64,000 nucleotides of DNA, taken from NCBI GenBank assembly GCA_001592805.2, contig CP051140.1, positions 931,501-995,500 on the forward strand, written 5' to 3'. The notes below the pieces were generated by a model. It was not told the DNA's origin, ran no database searches, and saw only the letters and a program-made list of their open reading frames with translations. This stretch comes from Peltaster fructicola (taxonomy: Eukaryota; Ascomycota; Dothideomycetes). The translations under genes were made by a program, and so were the position numbers. This document shows, one piece after another, positions 1 to 13,589 of this stretch (position 1 is its first letter; the number at the start of each line of letters is the position of its first letter).

Positions 1-171
1 ATACTTATCGGCGACTGCGCGGCGACTATGACTGGACTCGGAGCACAGGCAGTCTGCGACTACAACATCGCTACTAACATGGGCTTCGTTACTGATTCGG
101 ACACCTTCTGCCAAGCAGAGAGCACGATCGGTATGACTCCATCGGTGGAGCGCGAGGTCGAACTCGCATGA
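1..171 (+). CDS. 3' end of an unidentified gene (partial)
   Basis: Frame 1 is open from the first base to a TGA at 169-171, giving 56 residues that end EREVELA. The piece holds three cysteines and is glycine- and threonine-rich near its start, which would suit the tail of a secreted or cell-wall protein, but that is only a guess. No domain is recognisable and the start lies outside the window. It could also be chance open sequence. Confidence 0.35.
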   Translation: MLIGDCAATMTGLGAQAVCDYNIATNMGFVTDSDTFCQAESTIGMTPSVEREVELA

Positions 172-667
172 TTCTTCAGCCTTCTCTCTACGCGTTCGAA
201 GCGGACCATGCTTGGTTTTGTGTTTTGCGACTGATAATAACTGATCTAGAGATACCAGATAGACGAACATGAAACGACCATTCCTCTGAGGGCCCTTGCG
301 GCCTGTACCTCTCTATCGAGACGATCCTTGTGTAGCTAACTTTCAATTGTGGGTAGATTATGCTAAGTGCACCACTGACATGGCGAGTAGGCAGTGACAT
401 TGTGCCATTGACAGTCGACCGAAGCTCGAGCACTCGCACGGCATTCCGCACAACGCGACATGTCCATTAGACTGCTCTTAGAGCATCGCAGCAGGGTGTC
501 ACTGCTGCAAGGCATCACGTCACGATGAAGGTTAACAGCAATGCGGAGAAGCACGCGAGCTCCTTCCATATAGATAAGATATGAGCAGTCAATCGTAGCT
601 ACATGTACATTTACACCTCACCCATCTGTGCAAACCATTATCGATCCGGCAGCTGAAACTACACAAT
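172..667. other. Intergenic region upstream of the PEBP gene
   Basis: No convincing gene; the short open frames here lack coding character. A TATA-like stretch containing a GATA-type motif (agataag) lies near 568-578, about 95 bp before the PEBP start codon, and could belong to its promoter. Confidence 0.4.
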
Positions 668-1438
668 ATGCTCGCTAGATGCAGTCTCTTGCCGCTGTTG
701 TTCGGCGTTGTGTTCGCAGCAGAACAACAGCCACTTACTACAAGTCACAGTGTGGGACTTAACGAAGAGCTCCTCAACAAGTGAGAGGTCAGTGTGATAC
801 ACCACGACAAAGGCTGACCCTAGCTAGACTTCATGATGCCAACATCATTCCCAACATCATCGATGCCTTCGTGCCAAAGGTTAACATCTCGGCATACTGG
901 AAGAATGGCACAGCTCTGTACGGCAATGTCCTTGATCCTGAGAACCTCTCCAAGCGACCAACGATCGACTTTCTTGCCTGGCCTGAGGACTTGAGCATTA
1001 CCAAAAGGCACAAGATGCCGCAACTCACCCTTGCCCTCACAGATCCTGATGCTCCAAGTAACGACGATCCGAAGTGGTCTCAAGTATGCCATTGGCTGGC
1101 GACACATCCACCTTCTAACGGAGAGGATGTCCGATCGATGAAAAAGTCCTACAAGGAAATCATCGAGTACAAGCCACCAGGACCACCACCAAAGACCGGT
1201 ATGCATCGCTACATCCTCGTGGCATTAGCACCTCTGAACGGCACAACCGACAAGCTCCACTTGAGTAAGCCGAAGGATCGGCAGCATTGGGGCTATGATG
1301 GCAACAGAACCGGTGTGCGAGAGTGGGCTGAAGAGAACGGTCTCGGTGTGATAGGTCAGTATGCCTGATACATTGTGTCTGAGTGCTGACATTTGAGCAG
1401 GTGCGAACTTCTTCTATGCGCAGAACTCGAAGCAGTGA
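668..1438 (+). CDS. Secreted phosphatidylethanolamine-binding (PEBP-like) protein
   Basis: Three exons, 668-780, 828-1354 and 1401-1438, encode 225 residues. The PEBP fold binds phospholipid or anionic ligands; the yeast relative Tfs1 inhibits carboxypeptidase Y. Visible family marks are the ligand-pocket motif DPDAP, followed by CHWL, and the second motif GMHRY. The first exon encodes a hydrophobic start (LLPLLFGVVFA) that looks like a signal peptide, so this member is probably secreted rather than cytosolic. The first intron is needed to join the signal peptide to the domain; the last supplies ANFFYAQ, the usual C-terminal strand. It converges with NOP12, with only 19 bp between the two stop codons. 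Family assignment is firm; ligand and role are unknown. Confidence 0.88.
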
Positions 1439-1457
1439 GCATCGACCAGAAACATAA

Positions 1458-3179
1458 CTAAGTCGCCTTCTTCTTGTTATCGCCAGCCTTGTATGCAGCT
1501 GCGCGACGTGCACTCCTGTTCGTGGGCTTGCCCTTCCTCTTTGCCGCTTTACCAAGCTTTAAGCCAGAGTTCTTCTGTTTCGAGCTCGCTCTGTGCCCTT
1601 CGAACACGAACGACTCAGGACCTTTGAAGCCAGGCGGAGCAGTAGCTGCTGCAGCCTTGCCCATCAGCTTGCCTAGTCGACCTCGCAGAGTCGCCTCGCC
1701 AGGTGTAATTTTCCGTTGGTAGCCTTCAGACTGCCCTGGCTTGCCTTTTGATTTGTCTGCCGTGGGCTTGCTTCTCTTCATAGCCTTCGCTCTGGTGACT
1801 CTGAGCTTGCGAGGTAGCATAGGAGGTGCCTTCTTGCCATCCTCGGACAATGCCCCTTCGACAGCATTCTCGTCCGTGAACTGAACATACGCAATACCTA
1901 TGCCAACTCTAGTGTTCTTGTCTCGAATCACTCGGACACTCTCGACAGTGCCATGCTTGGCGAAGAGCCTCCAGAGTCCTTCCTCGACATCTGACGGCTT
2001 CTGATTCTGTTTCCGCTTCTCGCGGCCTTCTGCCTCGTTCGCGGCTATGATGTTCGTCTCATCGTCCACAAAGCTGAGTCCTCCTACGAAGACACAGCGC
2101 TTGTGTGCTACCGGAGCTGGATGCGCAACTGAGTCAACGCGAATATGGCGATCCAGCACGACAGTTCCATTCAGTCGGCGGCAAGCCTCTCGTGCTAGAG
2201 CTGGGCTCGAATACACCACATACGCATTGGTCGATTGCGCAGTCGTTGACATGACCTCGCCGCGGGCATATGCAGCTTTCTTCGGCAATTGAGGTGCATA
2301 AGGTGTGCTTCGGAATCGCATGTTTTCGATCTTGTTGGCCGGTGCCTTCGCGTCAGTGGATTTCGGCAGCTGGTCGAAAAACGACGTGAGGTGCTTCTCA
2401 AAGGTCTTTCGTGCGCTCTTCGTTGTGATAGCTGATGTTGAGACGTTCCCGACGAAGACAGTTCGGCCGGCCTTCTCGAGATCATTTGATGCTGCAGCTT
2501 GTGTCTCATGCTGAGGAGGGACATAGCCATCAGCAGTCTGCTCATCGTCCTCGTTCTCCTCCTCGCTGTCCGCTTCTCGATCGACTTCCATTTCGAGATC
2601 GTTCTCTTCATCATCAGACTCCCGTGCTGATGCTAGAGGAAGTACTGCTTTGCTTCCAACTTGCTCTTGTCGCTGTTTGATATCCTCCTGTTCATCCTGG
2701 CGAGCCAATTTGCGCATGTAGCTGTCCTCGAGATCATCTGCTTGGTCCTTACGCTTGCGCTTCCTGGACTTCTTCTCTGACGTCTCCTCGTTGAGCACTG
2801 CCACCGGCTCTTCTATATTCGCAATGGTCTCGCCATTTCGCGAACCTGCTGAGATATGCGACGGAGGCTCTTCGGCATCGTCGTCGTCCGAAGATGCCTT
2901 TGCTTCAGGTATTGCTCGCTGAACCACAGGCTTCGCAGGGGCAGGCTAGAAGACGTCAGTGACAGATTCTCATGGTCGCGACTGTTCACATACCTTTGCA
3001 GCAAAGAGAGAAGAAAGATTTGAATCGAGGTTCTTTTCATCTGCAAGCAATGAGACACTTGGACCGAGTTTCTCTGCTTGAGTTGTGCTCTTGGACACCT
3101 TCTTGTCCTTCTTCTCCCTGTTCTCCTTCTTGTCCTTGTGCCCTTTAGGAGCCTTGTCCTTGCTCTTTTTCTCGGCCAT
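1458..3179 (-). CDS. NOP12: Nucleolar RNA-binding protein Nop12
   Basis: Two exons (2994-3179, then 1458-2945, intron of 48 nt) encode 557 residues. Yeast Nop12 acts in the nucleolus in pre-25S rRNA processing for the large ribosomal subunit. The N-terminus is lysine-rich (KDKKENREKKDKK); the middle is strongly acidic; two RRMs follow, the first opening with RTVFVGNV, the second with CVFVGGLSF and closing with GIAYVQF. The C-terminus is basic (RKGKPTNRSARRAA), as in nucleolar proteins. I chose the ATG at 3179 (MAEKKSK) because the lysine-rich run begins there; an in-frame ATG lies at 3251. It shares a roughly 650-bp divergent promoter with DEP1. Confidence 0.9.
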
Positions 3180-3831
3180 TGAGTGCTTGTGGGCGTAGTC
3201 AGAAGAGTTCGCAACTCGAACTTGCACTCTGAAGCTTTCTCTCATAGCCAAAAAGTTATGAACCCTGTATATTGGATCAGACCCGATGGGGAAAGTGAAG
3301 CGAGATGCCGAAAGCTGGTAATGATGCAGTTCCCGTCGCTCAGAACGTAGTGGGTGCCTCTGATTCTACTACCCATCCCATCTTATACAGCACTCCTATA
3401 TGCACGAGCTTGTCAGTACGTTCTTCCTAGCGCAGCAGCACATGCTGGTCGAGCTGTGATCGACACGAGTATACCTCCACTCGTCTGGAGAGCCCAAAAA
3501 TCGCAACCAGACTCAATCAGCTGCCAATCGCACCGCCCATCGCGTTCTCACCGCACCCACCCACTCAACTACCCATCCAGCCAGATCATAGCGTTTTGCA
3601 ATTGCAAAAGCCGAATATAGTCAAGAGTAGCACAATCTTTTGTCCCGGACAGAGCCCTGCACCACGTTCTTGGGCGCGCAAAGAAGAAGAGGAGTGATTT
3701 TGCACATCACGCTCCGTCATCACGACCAAAGCACTTGCGCAACGAGAGTGTTTACTTTGACGACTTACGAGGTGTGAAGACAAGAAGAGAGAGGACTATA
3801 AGTTTCGGCCCTTGCGCCCAAGGTAGTCCAG
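3180..3831. promoter_or_regulatory. Divergent promoter region between NOP12 and DEP1
   Basis: No gene seen. The two flanking genes are transcribed away from it, so it should hold both promoters. No specific element can be named with confidence. Confidence 0.45.
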
Positions 3832-6041
3832 ATGAGCACTCCTCGACCAAGTATCTCACCTCTAAGCAACGCGTACGAATCGACCAAGAACTCGCCAGCG
3901 TTGCTTCGTACGGGCGCGATGGCTGACAGAGGAGACGATGCGCAGGATAATGACCAGAGTAATTCCAACGATGAAGACAAGGACGACTCGAGCCTGCTCA
4001 GTGAGCCCGAGGATGACGACAGAGAAGAGGAGATGTTGAGCTCTAGGATGGTGAACGGCAAAGCAGTACGAAGAGATGACGTCGATTCAGAAGCAGAAAC
4101 AGAGCGACTTGAGCTTACACCTCGACATCCACGTGAGGCTGCAGAAGCAGGCATTGGCAGGACACCTAGCAAGCTGTCCAAAGTCCAATCACCTGACGAG
4201 GAGCTTTCGGAGCCACCATCTCCTTTGCCCAATGATGTTGGAGCAGCTAGTAGCACAAGCACAGTAGCAAATGGTAAGTCGGGAGTAGCGTCCACAGGTG
4301 GCAGCAGAAGCTCATCTCTTGCAGGCAAGAAGCGAAAGCGGTCAGACACCCTCGAGAGTCCGCTCAGTAGTGAGGCTTCTATCGATGGCGAGTCGCCAAG
4401 GAAAAGAGCAGGCAGTTTCAAAGATGAGCATTCTACCGAGGACAACAGTCGTGAAGAGACCACAGAGGTTGTGGAGGGCAATGCAGTCGTGAACAAAACC
4501 ACAAAGATACGCAAGAGCGCCTCACGAAGAGGTGGTCGTCTTGGAAGAAGAATCGTTGAAGCTAGAGACACAATCGAGACGGACCAAGAAGTGCCGGAAC
4601 CCGAAGCTGAAGAGACAATTGAACCACAGCTTGAGGAGGACCCCATACAGAAGTCCGAAGCCACAGATGCGTTCTCACAGCTCGCAAAGCAGTTCACTGC
4701 ATTTCGCGACGCACTGCTCGGCGAACGACTTGCCACGGTCGAGAAAGAACTGGCATTGTTGGAACAACCGCAGTGTGAGCATCCGGAGTACGTTCGAATG
4801 GTCGCGTGTGTGCAACAGCGACGCATCAAGCAAGACCGTGAGACCAGGGCGTTTCATCACTATCGACAGATTGCGACCCGGCAAAAGACGTTGGCAGAGC
4901 GGTCCCAGATGCACTCGCAATACTTCCAGACGATACGAGAAATACGAGAGGAAGCCCTGGACTCGCTTGGCACATCGTGGTACTCGATCACGCGTGAACG
5001 ACGACAGGGTGTCAATACGAATCCTGAGGATGACAATCGTCATGTGTACCGCTATGTCGACAAACGAAGCGATTTGCTTCGACAGCAAGCCAAGTACAAC
5101 AGAGAGGTCAGCATTCTCAGTGGTATTGCGAAGTATGTTGGCTTCCCTGCCGCGCCTGAGATCAGTGGTGTGGAAGGTGACTGTCTCGAGAATGATCTAC
5201 GAGCAATGAGGGTATGTACTGGTCGGACTGTGATGTGAGCGTGCTGACTCTAGAATAGCTTGCGCGGCCGGTCCATCAACACATTACCCACTCTCAAAGC
5301 TCGAAACAGCCTCTCTCGTATGACCAACGCAATACAGCCCAACAAGTTGTCCATCCTCATATACACAGACAAGCCGAGCCGAACGTTGCCTCAGCCGAGC
5401 GGTTGGCACATGACAGATTCATCGAGCAACATGCCTGGGCACAGGCACCACAATCCAATAGCTATGCAGCACTCACGAGCACGCCCAACATCTCTCACAC
5501 CCCAGATTGGGCACATGCTACCGGTTATCGGAAGCCGAATCTGCTACGCCATCAGCTCGAGAGCCCAGCAGATGGTGTAACCCCAATCGGCACACCAGTG
5601 AACGGCAGGCCAGCTCATGGTAACGTTCAGGACATTCCCAACAGCGCAGATCAAATAGGCAGAGAACAAGCGCCACCCGGTAGCAGTCCACTTCAAGTGC
5701 CAAAGCAGCGGATGAACGGTACGGAGAGCAACGGGTGGCGAAACTATTCTGGCACGTCCACCATTGACGCACCACTCGGTGAGGGCACCAGAGAGCACGA
5801 GGCATACGATACTGAACAGCACAACCTCATCAGACGAGACTTTGCCAGGGAACAGCGAGACCCGAGATCAAGCTTGCCTGTCGAGGGCAGTGTTCAGTAC
5901 GAGAGTCAGAGTCGACTCCCAATGCCGTCGTCGATGTTCGAAAAGCCAGACATTTTTCGAACCGCAGGCTTTCGCCCTCTCGAGGGCACGTTCGCCACTC
6001 CAACTGCGTCTAGTACTGTCGCTGGGCGAAGCAGTAGCTGA
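3832..6041 (+). CDS. DEP1: Dep1/Sds3-like subunit of the Rpd3L histone deacetylase complex
   Basis: Two exons, 3832-5211 and 5259-6041, encode 720 residues. Dep1 and Sds3 relatives anchor the Rpd3L deacetylase complex used for gene repression. The first ~280 residues are acidic and serine-rich with KKRKR- and SPRKR-type basic patches. The Sds3-like helical region lies at roughly residues 280-400: FRDALLGERL, then HPEYVRMVACVQQRR, LHSQ-like MHSQYF and WYSITRERRQ. These match Pezizomycotina Dep1 proteins. The last 250 residues are disordered. The 47-nt intron joins the two halves in frame. An internal ATG at 3919 is an alternative start. The long antisense open frame over 3765-4829 is a shadow. 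Confidence 0.82.
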
Positions 6042-6179
6042 TGACAATCATTAGAGGCGGCATATCGTTGGACAGCAATCAATTACATCTGTGTACATTG
6101 CCCTGAGTCTCAACTCTAGTCATAAATCAGACATCCCAATGGTATCATAAAGCATATCCAACGCCTCTTCATCGTACTG

Positions 6180-7514
6180 TCACTTCCAGCTCTCGCACGC
6201 CGCGCTGACACTTGTCTCCATGTCGGTCCAGCCTTTCTTGCCCATTCTTCTCAACAGCTCCTCTGCTCTACCAGATTCAACGTATGTTGTTTGATCGACA
6301 CCATGGTCCTCGACCCAGCCATTGATCCCTCGCTCCGGGTACAGTCCTCTCAGTAGTTGGACCAAAGAGTTGATATTATACGGCACTGCTGCTACAAAGA
6401 GTCGTTCACTCATGACTCCTGGCAGTATCAATGCTGCAACATGGACCAAAGCGGCGTCCTGGACATCAGCAAAGTGTTCTGACTCCGATTCAGCGTTGTT
6501 ACGTTAGCACGAGATCAAACTTACGAGGTGGTACCCATTCTATCGCTCTGGATCTGCTTTCATAGACTGCTCGCAAAATATGCGTAGAAAGTCCCAGAGA
6601 TGGCTGATGCGGTGTTAAAGGCCGACCAAACAGCATATCAGGAAGAACTAGTCTCCCATCAGTACCGTATAGTCCAACACATTGCTCCTGGACTTACCGC
6701 AGTTGAGTACGAAGTTAGGTCGCTTCTCTCGGTACCACTTCCACACAGCCTGTTCTGCCTGCATTTTGGAGCTCGCGAACACCGACCATGCTCTGTCTAG
6801 ATTCTCTGTGGGAAGACGATCCCAGGCTGCCTTGAAGACACCCATGTTCCAGCTTTCACTGGTAACTTCCTTGCGTAGTCCTCCACCTCGACTAGCAGCG
6901 GCGGTGACGGAGCTGCAGTACACAAAGCAGCGAACCTTGGGCTCCTTGGCTGCTGCTTCCAAGGCATTTAGAGCGCCCATGATCGTCGGAGGTATCACAT
7001 CATGCGCATGCGTGGAGAAAGTAGTCACCGAGGCGATGTGAATGATGCCTGAACAGCCCTTGATGGCGAGATTGTACGCGCCTGGCTCTGACATCTCGGG
7101 CACGATACAAGCGGTGTAGCGATCTGGACCGTACTTGTCGCAGAACGTCTGAGTCGTCCAAACTGCTTTGTCGTCGTCTCTGACGGTGCCGCGGACACAA
7201 TAGCCAAGGCTTAGCAGCTTGTCAATGACATGACTGGCTAGCCAGCCATTAGCACCTGTGACAAGCACCGTGGAGTCCCTGGGTATGCATGTGGTCTCGC
7301 CAATTTGGTTAATCTGAGCTGAACGCTGATATGAGGGCGGCGCGGTAGTTGCAGATGCTACACTGGCGTTATCTGGTCTTGACGATGACACTGATGTCGT
7401 TCGTGAGTGCGTCGAGTATGCGTATGGTGGTGGATCATGGACTGGCTCCGATCCAAATACCTGCTTGAGCGTATCACTCTGCCGTTGCATTCGTTGCATG
7501 AATCGTGGCGCCAT
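6180..7514 (-). CDS. NAD(P)-dependent epimerase/reductase (extended SDR family)
   Basis: Three exons (6698-7514, 6525-6647, 6180-6478) encode 412 residues. After an ~80-residue disordered N-terminus comes the dinucleotide motif TGANGWLASHV, then CSS(V) of the catalytic serine region, and near the C-terminus HFADVQDAALVHVAAL, a signature of the Gre2/cinnamoyl-CoA reductase type. These enzymes reduce aldehydes or ketones with NADPH. The usual catalytic YxxxK reads FASSK here, so the tyrosine is replaced by phenylalanine. If real, ordinary reductase activity is doubtful. The acceptor of the last intron was set so that the DVQDAAL motif stays in frame. Substrate unknown; the N-terminal extension is unusual and the true start could be further in. 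Confidence 0.8.
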
Positions 7515-8708
7515 TGTGATGTCTGTATTCGATCCCTGCCACTGCGTAGATCACATACACCCGCGACCTAATGGTAGGAGAGGCAGGAGGTCTGCGATAT
7601 GCGAGAAAGATATGCTGCAAGCAACGACGGCGGAAGATTGGCAGACATGAACGATGAAACACTTACGGGCATGTGCCTTTGATCGGCGAACGCCCTTGAG
7701 CTGAGATGCTGACCCAAGGTCAAGCTAGCTTTAGTCTTCAGCATAGTTTCATCCATAGTCGGATGAACAGTGAAAAGTAACATCGAGTCGCGCCGCGAAA
7801 GCTCTGCAGGTGTATCTGCACATGACTGCTATCGGTGACCAACCATGTGCGTAGCTGTCGATTACCGGTCCCGTTGTGGAAGATGATGTGATTACCAGGC
7901 TTCGGGTGGCTGTCAACAAAGTGCCACCTCATTGGCATGATATGGCGGCATGCAGCAACGACCGACGTCACTAGAGCCCGGTGTGCTTTAGCACGTTTTC
8001 AGCTGTACCTGCAGTCTCGTGGATCTACCTCGCCTGGCGTCGTGAGCATGAGCAAGAGGATCAGTGCTAACGATAGGAAGGTTGGAAAGAAAGAAACAAG
8101 CTCTCAATTGAGAAGGCGCCGAAGTTGACCTTGCATGCGCTCGCTGCTATTTTGAGTGACATCCTTCACGACGCAAGGGGAGCAACAAGCAAGGTCTGTT
8201 CTAGGCTCAGCTAACTTAGCAGCAGCAGCAGCAGTAGTCCAAGAACGATTTCTCAGATGTGCCGTCCACAGTCAGCCACTATAGTAACGAAGGATCCCTC
8301 CTTCGCACACGTGCGATGAAGACAAACTCGAGCAAGGTATGTCTGTCAAACGGCTAGTCATCTTTCCATAATGTGTGCATGGTGGTCGGCAAGAGTGAGT
8401 GGCTGCACTACGCCCGTGAACGAAAGCGAGCGCCATGGCAGTCAATCCCTTGGTACGGCCAAGGCACTTTCACAGTCGTGACCGAAAGCAAGGAATCATG
8501 ATTGTGACCATGAGAGTGACACAAGATGGTACAGGACAAAGGAAATGATTTCTCGCTTATCTACAACACTACCCATCTTGCTCGACGGACATGACGAGTG
8601 CTATGGCAGGACACTCATTCTTTCATGTTGTGAGCAAGCCTTTTCCTTTTGTAGTAGTGTACATGAAGACGCAATTACAATGCTCGAACTCCAGACAGCG
8701 CGAATGAT
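7515..8708. other. Long gene-free stretch between the SDR gene and ATP1
   Basis: About 1.2 kb with only short, non-coding-looking open frames on both strands. The left part should carry the SDR promoter and the right part the ATP1 3' untranslated region. A short CAG run (five units) sits near 8220. Nothing else recognised. Confidence 0.4.
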
Positions 8709-10812
<2,104 letters not shown>

Positions 10813-11218
10813 TGTGACGCTGTGGATGATGTGGAAAGTACCAATCAAGAAACCACCAGCGCGGTGGTGATGTCGATTGATGTGTTTAAGGAAAGGGAGT
10901 CGTGGGTGATGGCGACGATAGAAGGTGTGCAAAGCTCCTCACCTTTCCTCCGATGCCCACGCACAGACCTCCATTGCTGCTGGTACCATTTCAGATTTTG
11001 CCGGCCGGTCGTTTCCGACTGCACTTCAGTGCCATTACTAGGCCATCAGAATTGCCTCGATTATTGGCACTCAGTCCCCACTGCCGGGCTACAGTACTGC
11101 CAGAAGCATGAGTGACATATTGGCAGCATCATCACACTCATGATCGTCGGCTTCTTTGCGTTGTCTCAATCACCAAGCGTACCGACATTTGATTGCATCA
11201 ACATCCAAGACACTCAAG
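10813..11218. promoter_or_regulatory. Divergent promoter region between ATP1 and MPO1
   Basis: About 400 bp between two start codons facing away from each other. No open frame of interest and no specific element I can name. Confidence 0.45.
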
Positions 11219-11966
11219 ATGGCGTTGAACCTTGAGAAACAGCTGTTATTTGTATGGCCGAGCCTTACGTGCAGTATCACAGCTAACACTTCGACCAGTA
11301 TGGCTCGTATCATCATGATCCGGTCGGTAGCACCAGCCGCAGCTCAACAGTGTCGCTACTGACGTCCAATAGGTCAATATCGGCATACATATCACATGTG
11401 TTCCGCTCATATTACTCACAGCCTTCTTATTCGTATGTCGTGCAGCACAGCAGTACATTGTGCTGACAAGCTAGGGCACCAACACACCATCGTTACCGTT
11501 CCCTCCATGGTTGACGATACCGAACCTGCCGCCTAATTTAGGAACGCTCTCGGCACTGGTATACTCAATCTTCTACATCCTGTTAGAACCAGTCGCGGGA
11601 AGCATGCTCGCACCACTTCTACTAGGAGCCACAGCATATTCGAACCATCTCACGACTACATACGGTATGAAAGCGAACTACATCGCTATTGGCGTCCATG
11701 TATTTTCATGGCTAGCACAATTCGTGGGCCATGGTGTGTATGAAGGTCGCGCGCCAGCACTGCTCGACAACCTTTTCCAGGCTATCTTCCTGGCGCCATT
11801 CTTCGTGTGGCTGGAGGTGTTGTTCGCACTGGGATATCGACCCGAGTTGAAAGCACGGCTCGACAAATCAATCAAGTCAGAGCTCGCTAAGCTCAAAGCT
11901 GAGAAGGCATCGAAGAAGGCTGCCTCTGAGACGAACGGCAGCACAAACGGTCACATCAAGCACTGA
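11219..11966 (+). CDS. MPO1: Mpo1/DUF962 family 2-hydroxy fatty acid dioxygenase
   Basis: Four exons, 11219-11251, 11299-11322, 11373-11432 and 11475-11966, encode 202 residues. Yeast Mpo1 is an ER membrane iron enzyme that alpha-oxidises 2-hydroxy fatty acids released from phytosphingosine. The first three exons are only 33, 24 and 60 nt; together they build MALNLEKQLLF, YGSYHHDP and VNIGIHITCVP, the conserved N-terminus with its histidines. Further conserved histidines are in SNH, VHVFSW and GHGVYEGRAPALLDN. Several hydrophobic membrane stretches follow, and the tail is lysine-rich. The second intron has a weak donor (GTCGGT) but is forced by the conserved DPVNI join. Without the small exons the gene would appear to start at an internal methionine (11511). 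Confidence 0.87.
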
Positions 11967-12369
11967 ATGTGCACATCTCTCATTCAGCCGTAACGACGGC
12001 GCTCGCTTGATGAGATACTGATGACTATAATAGGGCATAGCAAGCATGCCTGCTTGAGGGTATGCACAACCTGTAGACTTGTATTGACGTACATATGCAA
12101 GCAGCACGACCTCCAAGCTTCACTATTGTCAACGAGCGAAGTGATTGTCCTGCGCAAACTTACGCCACTCGGGACAATGTACAGTACAACGAGCATAGAA
12201 CATGCTCTCATCTGCTTTCTGGGTAATGACCAGGTTCATTGAGCGAGTATGACACGCTCTTCGGTGAGTAAATACCCGCAAAACGTTGTATAACATCCAC
12301 CACCGCTGGACGACGCCGCTTGGCTCATCCCAAGGACGACGATATCAACACCTCTTGCTCGGCCAAGAA
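11967..12369. other. Intergenic, MPO1 to F-box-like gene
   Basis: No gene recognised; only short open frames. It should contain the MPO1 3' untranslated region and the promoter of the next gene. Confidence 0.4.
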
Positions 12370-13218
12370 ATGTCAGAGCCTCACACCATGACTGACAGCC
12401 GGTCTCAGTCTCAGTTAGGGGTATTGTTATATACAAGTCGACATCGGCATTCTCTTGACTACTGTTCTCGACTACACAGCTAATATGGTCGACAGGACGA
12501 GTCCACATCGTCTCAGCAGCCTGACTCTGAGGAGCCCACGCAGCATGGGTTCCAGAGTCACGACAGTCAACAGTACGAATCGCGACTACTTAGTCTCCCA
12601 CGCGAACTGATCCTTACAATATTGGAATTCGCGACCTTCCATGAAGGCATTCTCCGTCTAGGGCCTCTCTCGCTTCGTTTTCAGGAGCATCCCAGCATCC
12701 CAACATATCGCCCGATCCTCGACATCCTTCTTGTTTGCAAGCTGCTTTACCGACTTGGGCTGGAAGCTTTCTACGGTGTGAACACATTTGGAGGAACTGA
12801 GCTTGTTGAATTCGCAGAAGCTCTTGGACCCGATCGTCGTGCACTGATAAGAAGAGCACATCTAACGACACTCCCCAGAGACGCCGGATCCTTCTCTTTG
12901 GGTTTGCGCGCACGCTATGATCAACTGATCCCTGGTATCATCAACAACCTCGATCACTTCACCTTTACGTGGACGCGCTTGCGCCCCGGGAGTTTCACGT
13001 TACAACGCCAAGGTCGACATGTCGGAAGGCCCTTTGCTGAGGTAGCATGGCTTCTCAATCTGGAATTTCTCCAGATCACTATGAGCATTTGGCAGTTCGC
13101 TACCCTGTATGAGGATGCGGCAGGATATGATGGTGTACGCCGACAAGAACTAGACGCATTCGCCGCTATCATGCCCCTGACAGGCGCAACCCTCGTTGGC
13201 GACATCTCTAGCCCATGA
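12370..13218 (+). CDS. F-box-like protein, fungal family
   Basis: Two exons, 12370-12420 and 12496-13218 (75-nt intron with a CTAAT branch point), encode 257 residues. After a polar N-terminus comes LLSLPRELILTILEFATF, the pattern of a degenerate F-box helix, then a leucine-rich region with VCKLLYRLGLEAFYGVNTF, usual in the many fungal proteins that follow an F-box-like start. Such proteins may recruit targets to SCF ubiquitin ligases, but no substrate can be inferred. The short first exon is supported by frame agreement and a GT..AG pair; the start is less certain than the body. It converges with the Tcp11 gene. Confidence 0.6.
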
Positions 13219-13589
13219 GATCCGAAGCTTGAAGACGGGTGGCTCGAACGACAAGAACAAGCTGCGTGCAAGATTGGGAGAGCATTTGCCTAAAAGCCAG
13301 CATGGTCAACACAACCTCGACCACGAAAAGCCTACGAGGTAGTGGCATGTGGTCATTCCAGAGGCAGTGTTGTTTCCATTCTGTTCGCTCCACATGAGGT
13401 GCAAAGGTCGAGTTAGACCTTCGTCAGGAAGGCAAGGGAGACATCACACAGGATAGAGACCTCGCCAGCATCTCCTTTCCAGACTGCAAAGCACTGCACT
13501 GATTGCATATCACCGTTGTTGAGATCATCTGCAATTATGAATACATGTACATGAGCTGCCGTAACTTGTCATAAGGTCGTGCCATTCGT
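13219..13589. other. Convergent 3' region, F-box-like gene and Tcp11 gene
   Basis: About 370 bp between two convergent stop codons. No gene seen; presumably two 3' untranslated regions. Confidence 0.4.

Noticed and set aside
3765-4829. 354-codon open frame on the minus strand opposite DEP1
   Set aside because: Serine/leucine-rich shadow of the DEP1 coding strand; no domain and no introns or start context of its own.
8218-8237. Short CAG repeat
   Set aside because: Only five units in a non-coding stretch; not unusual.
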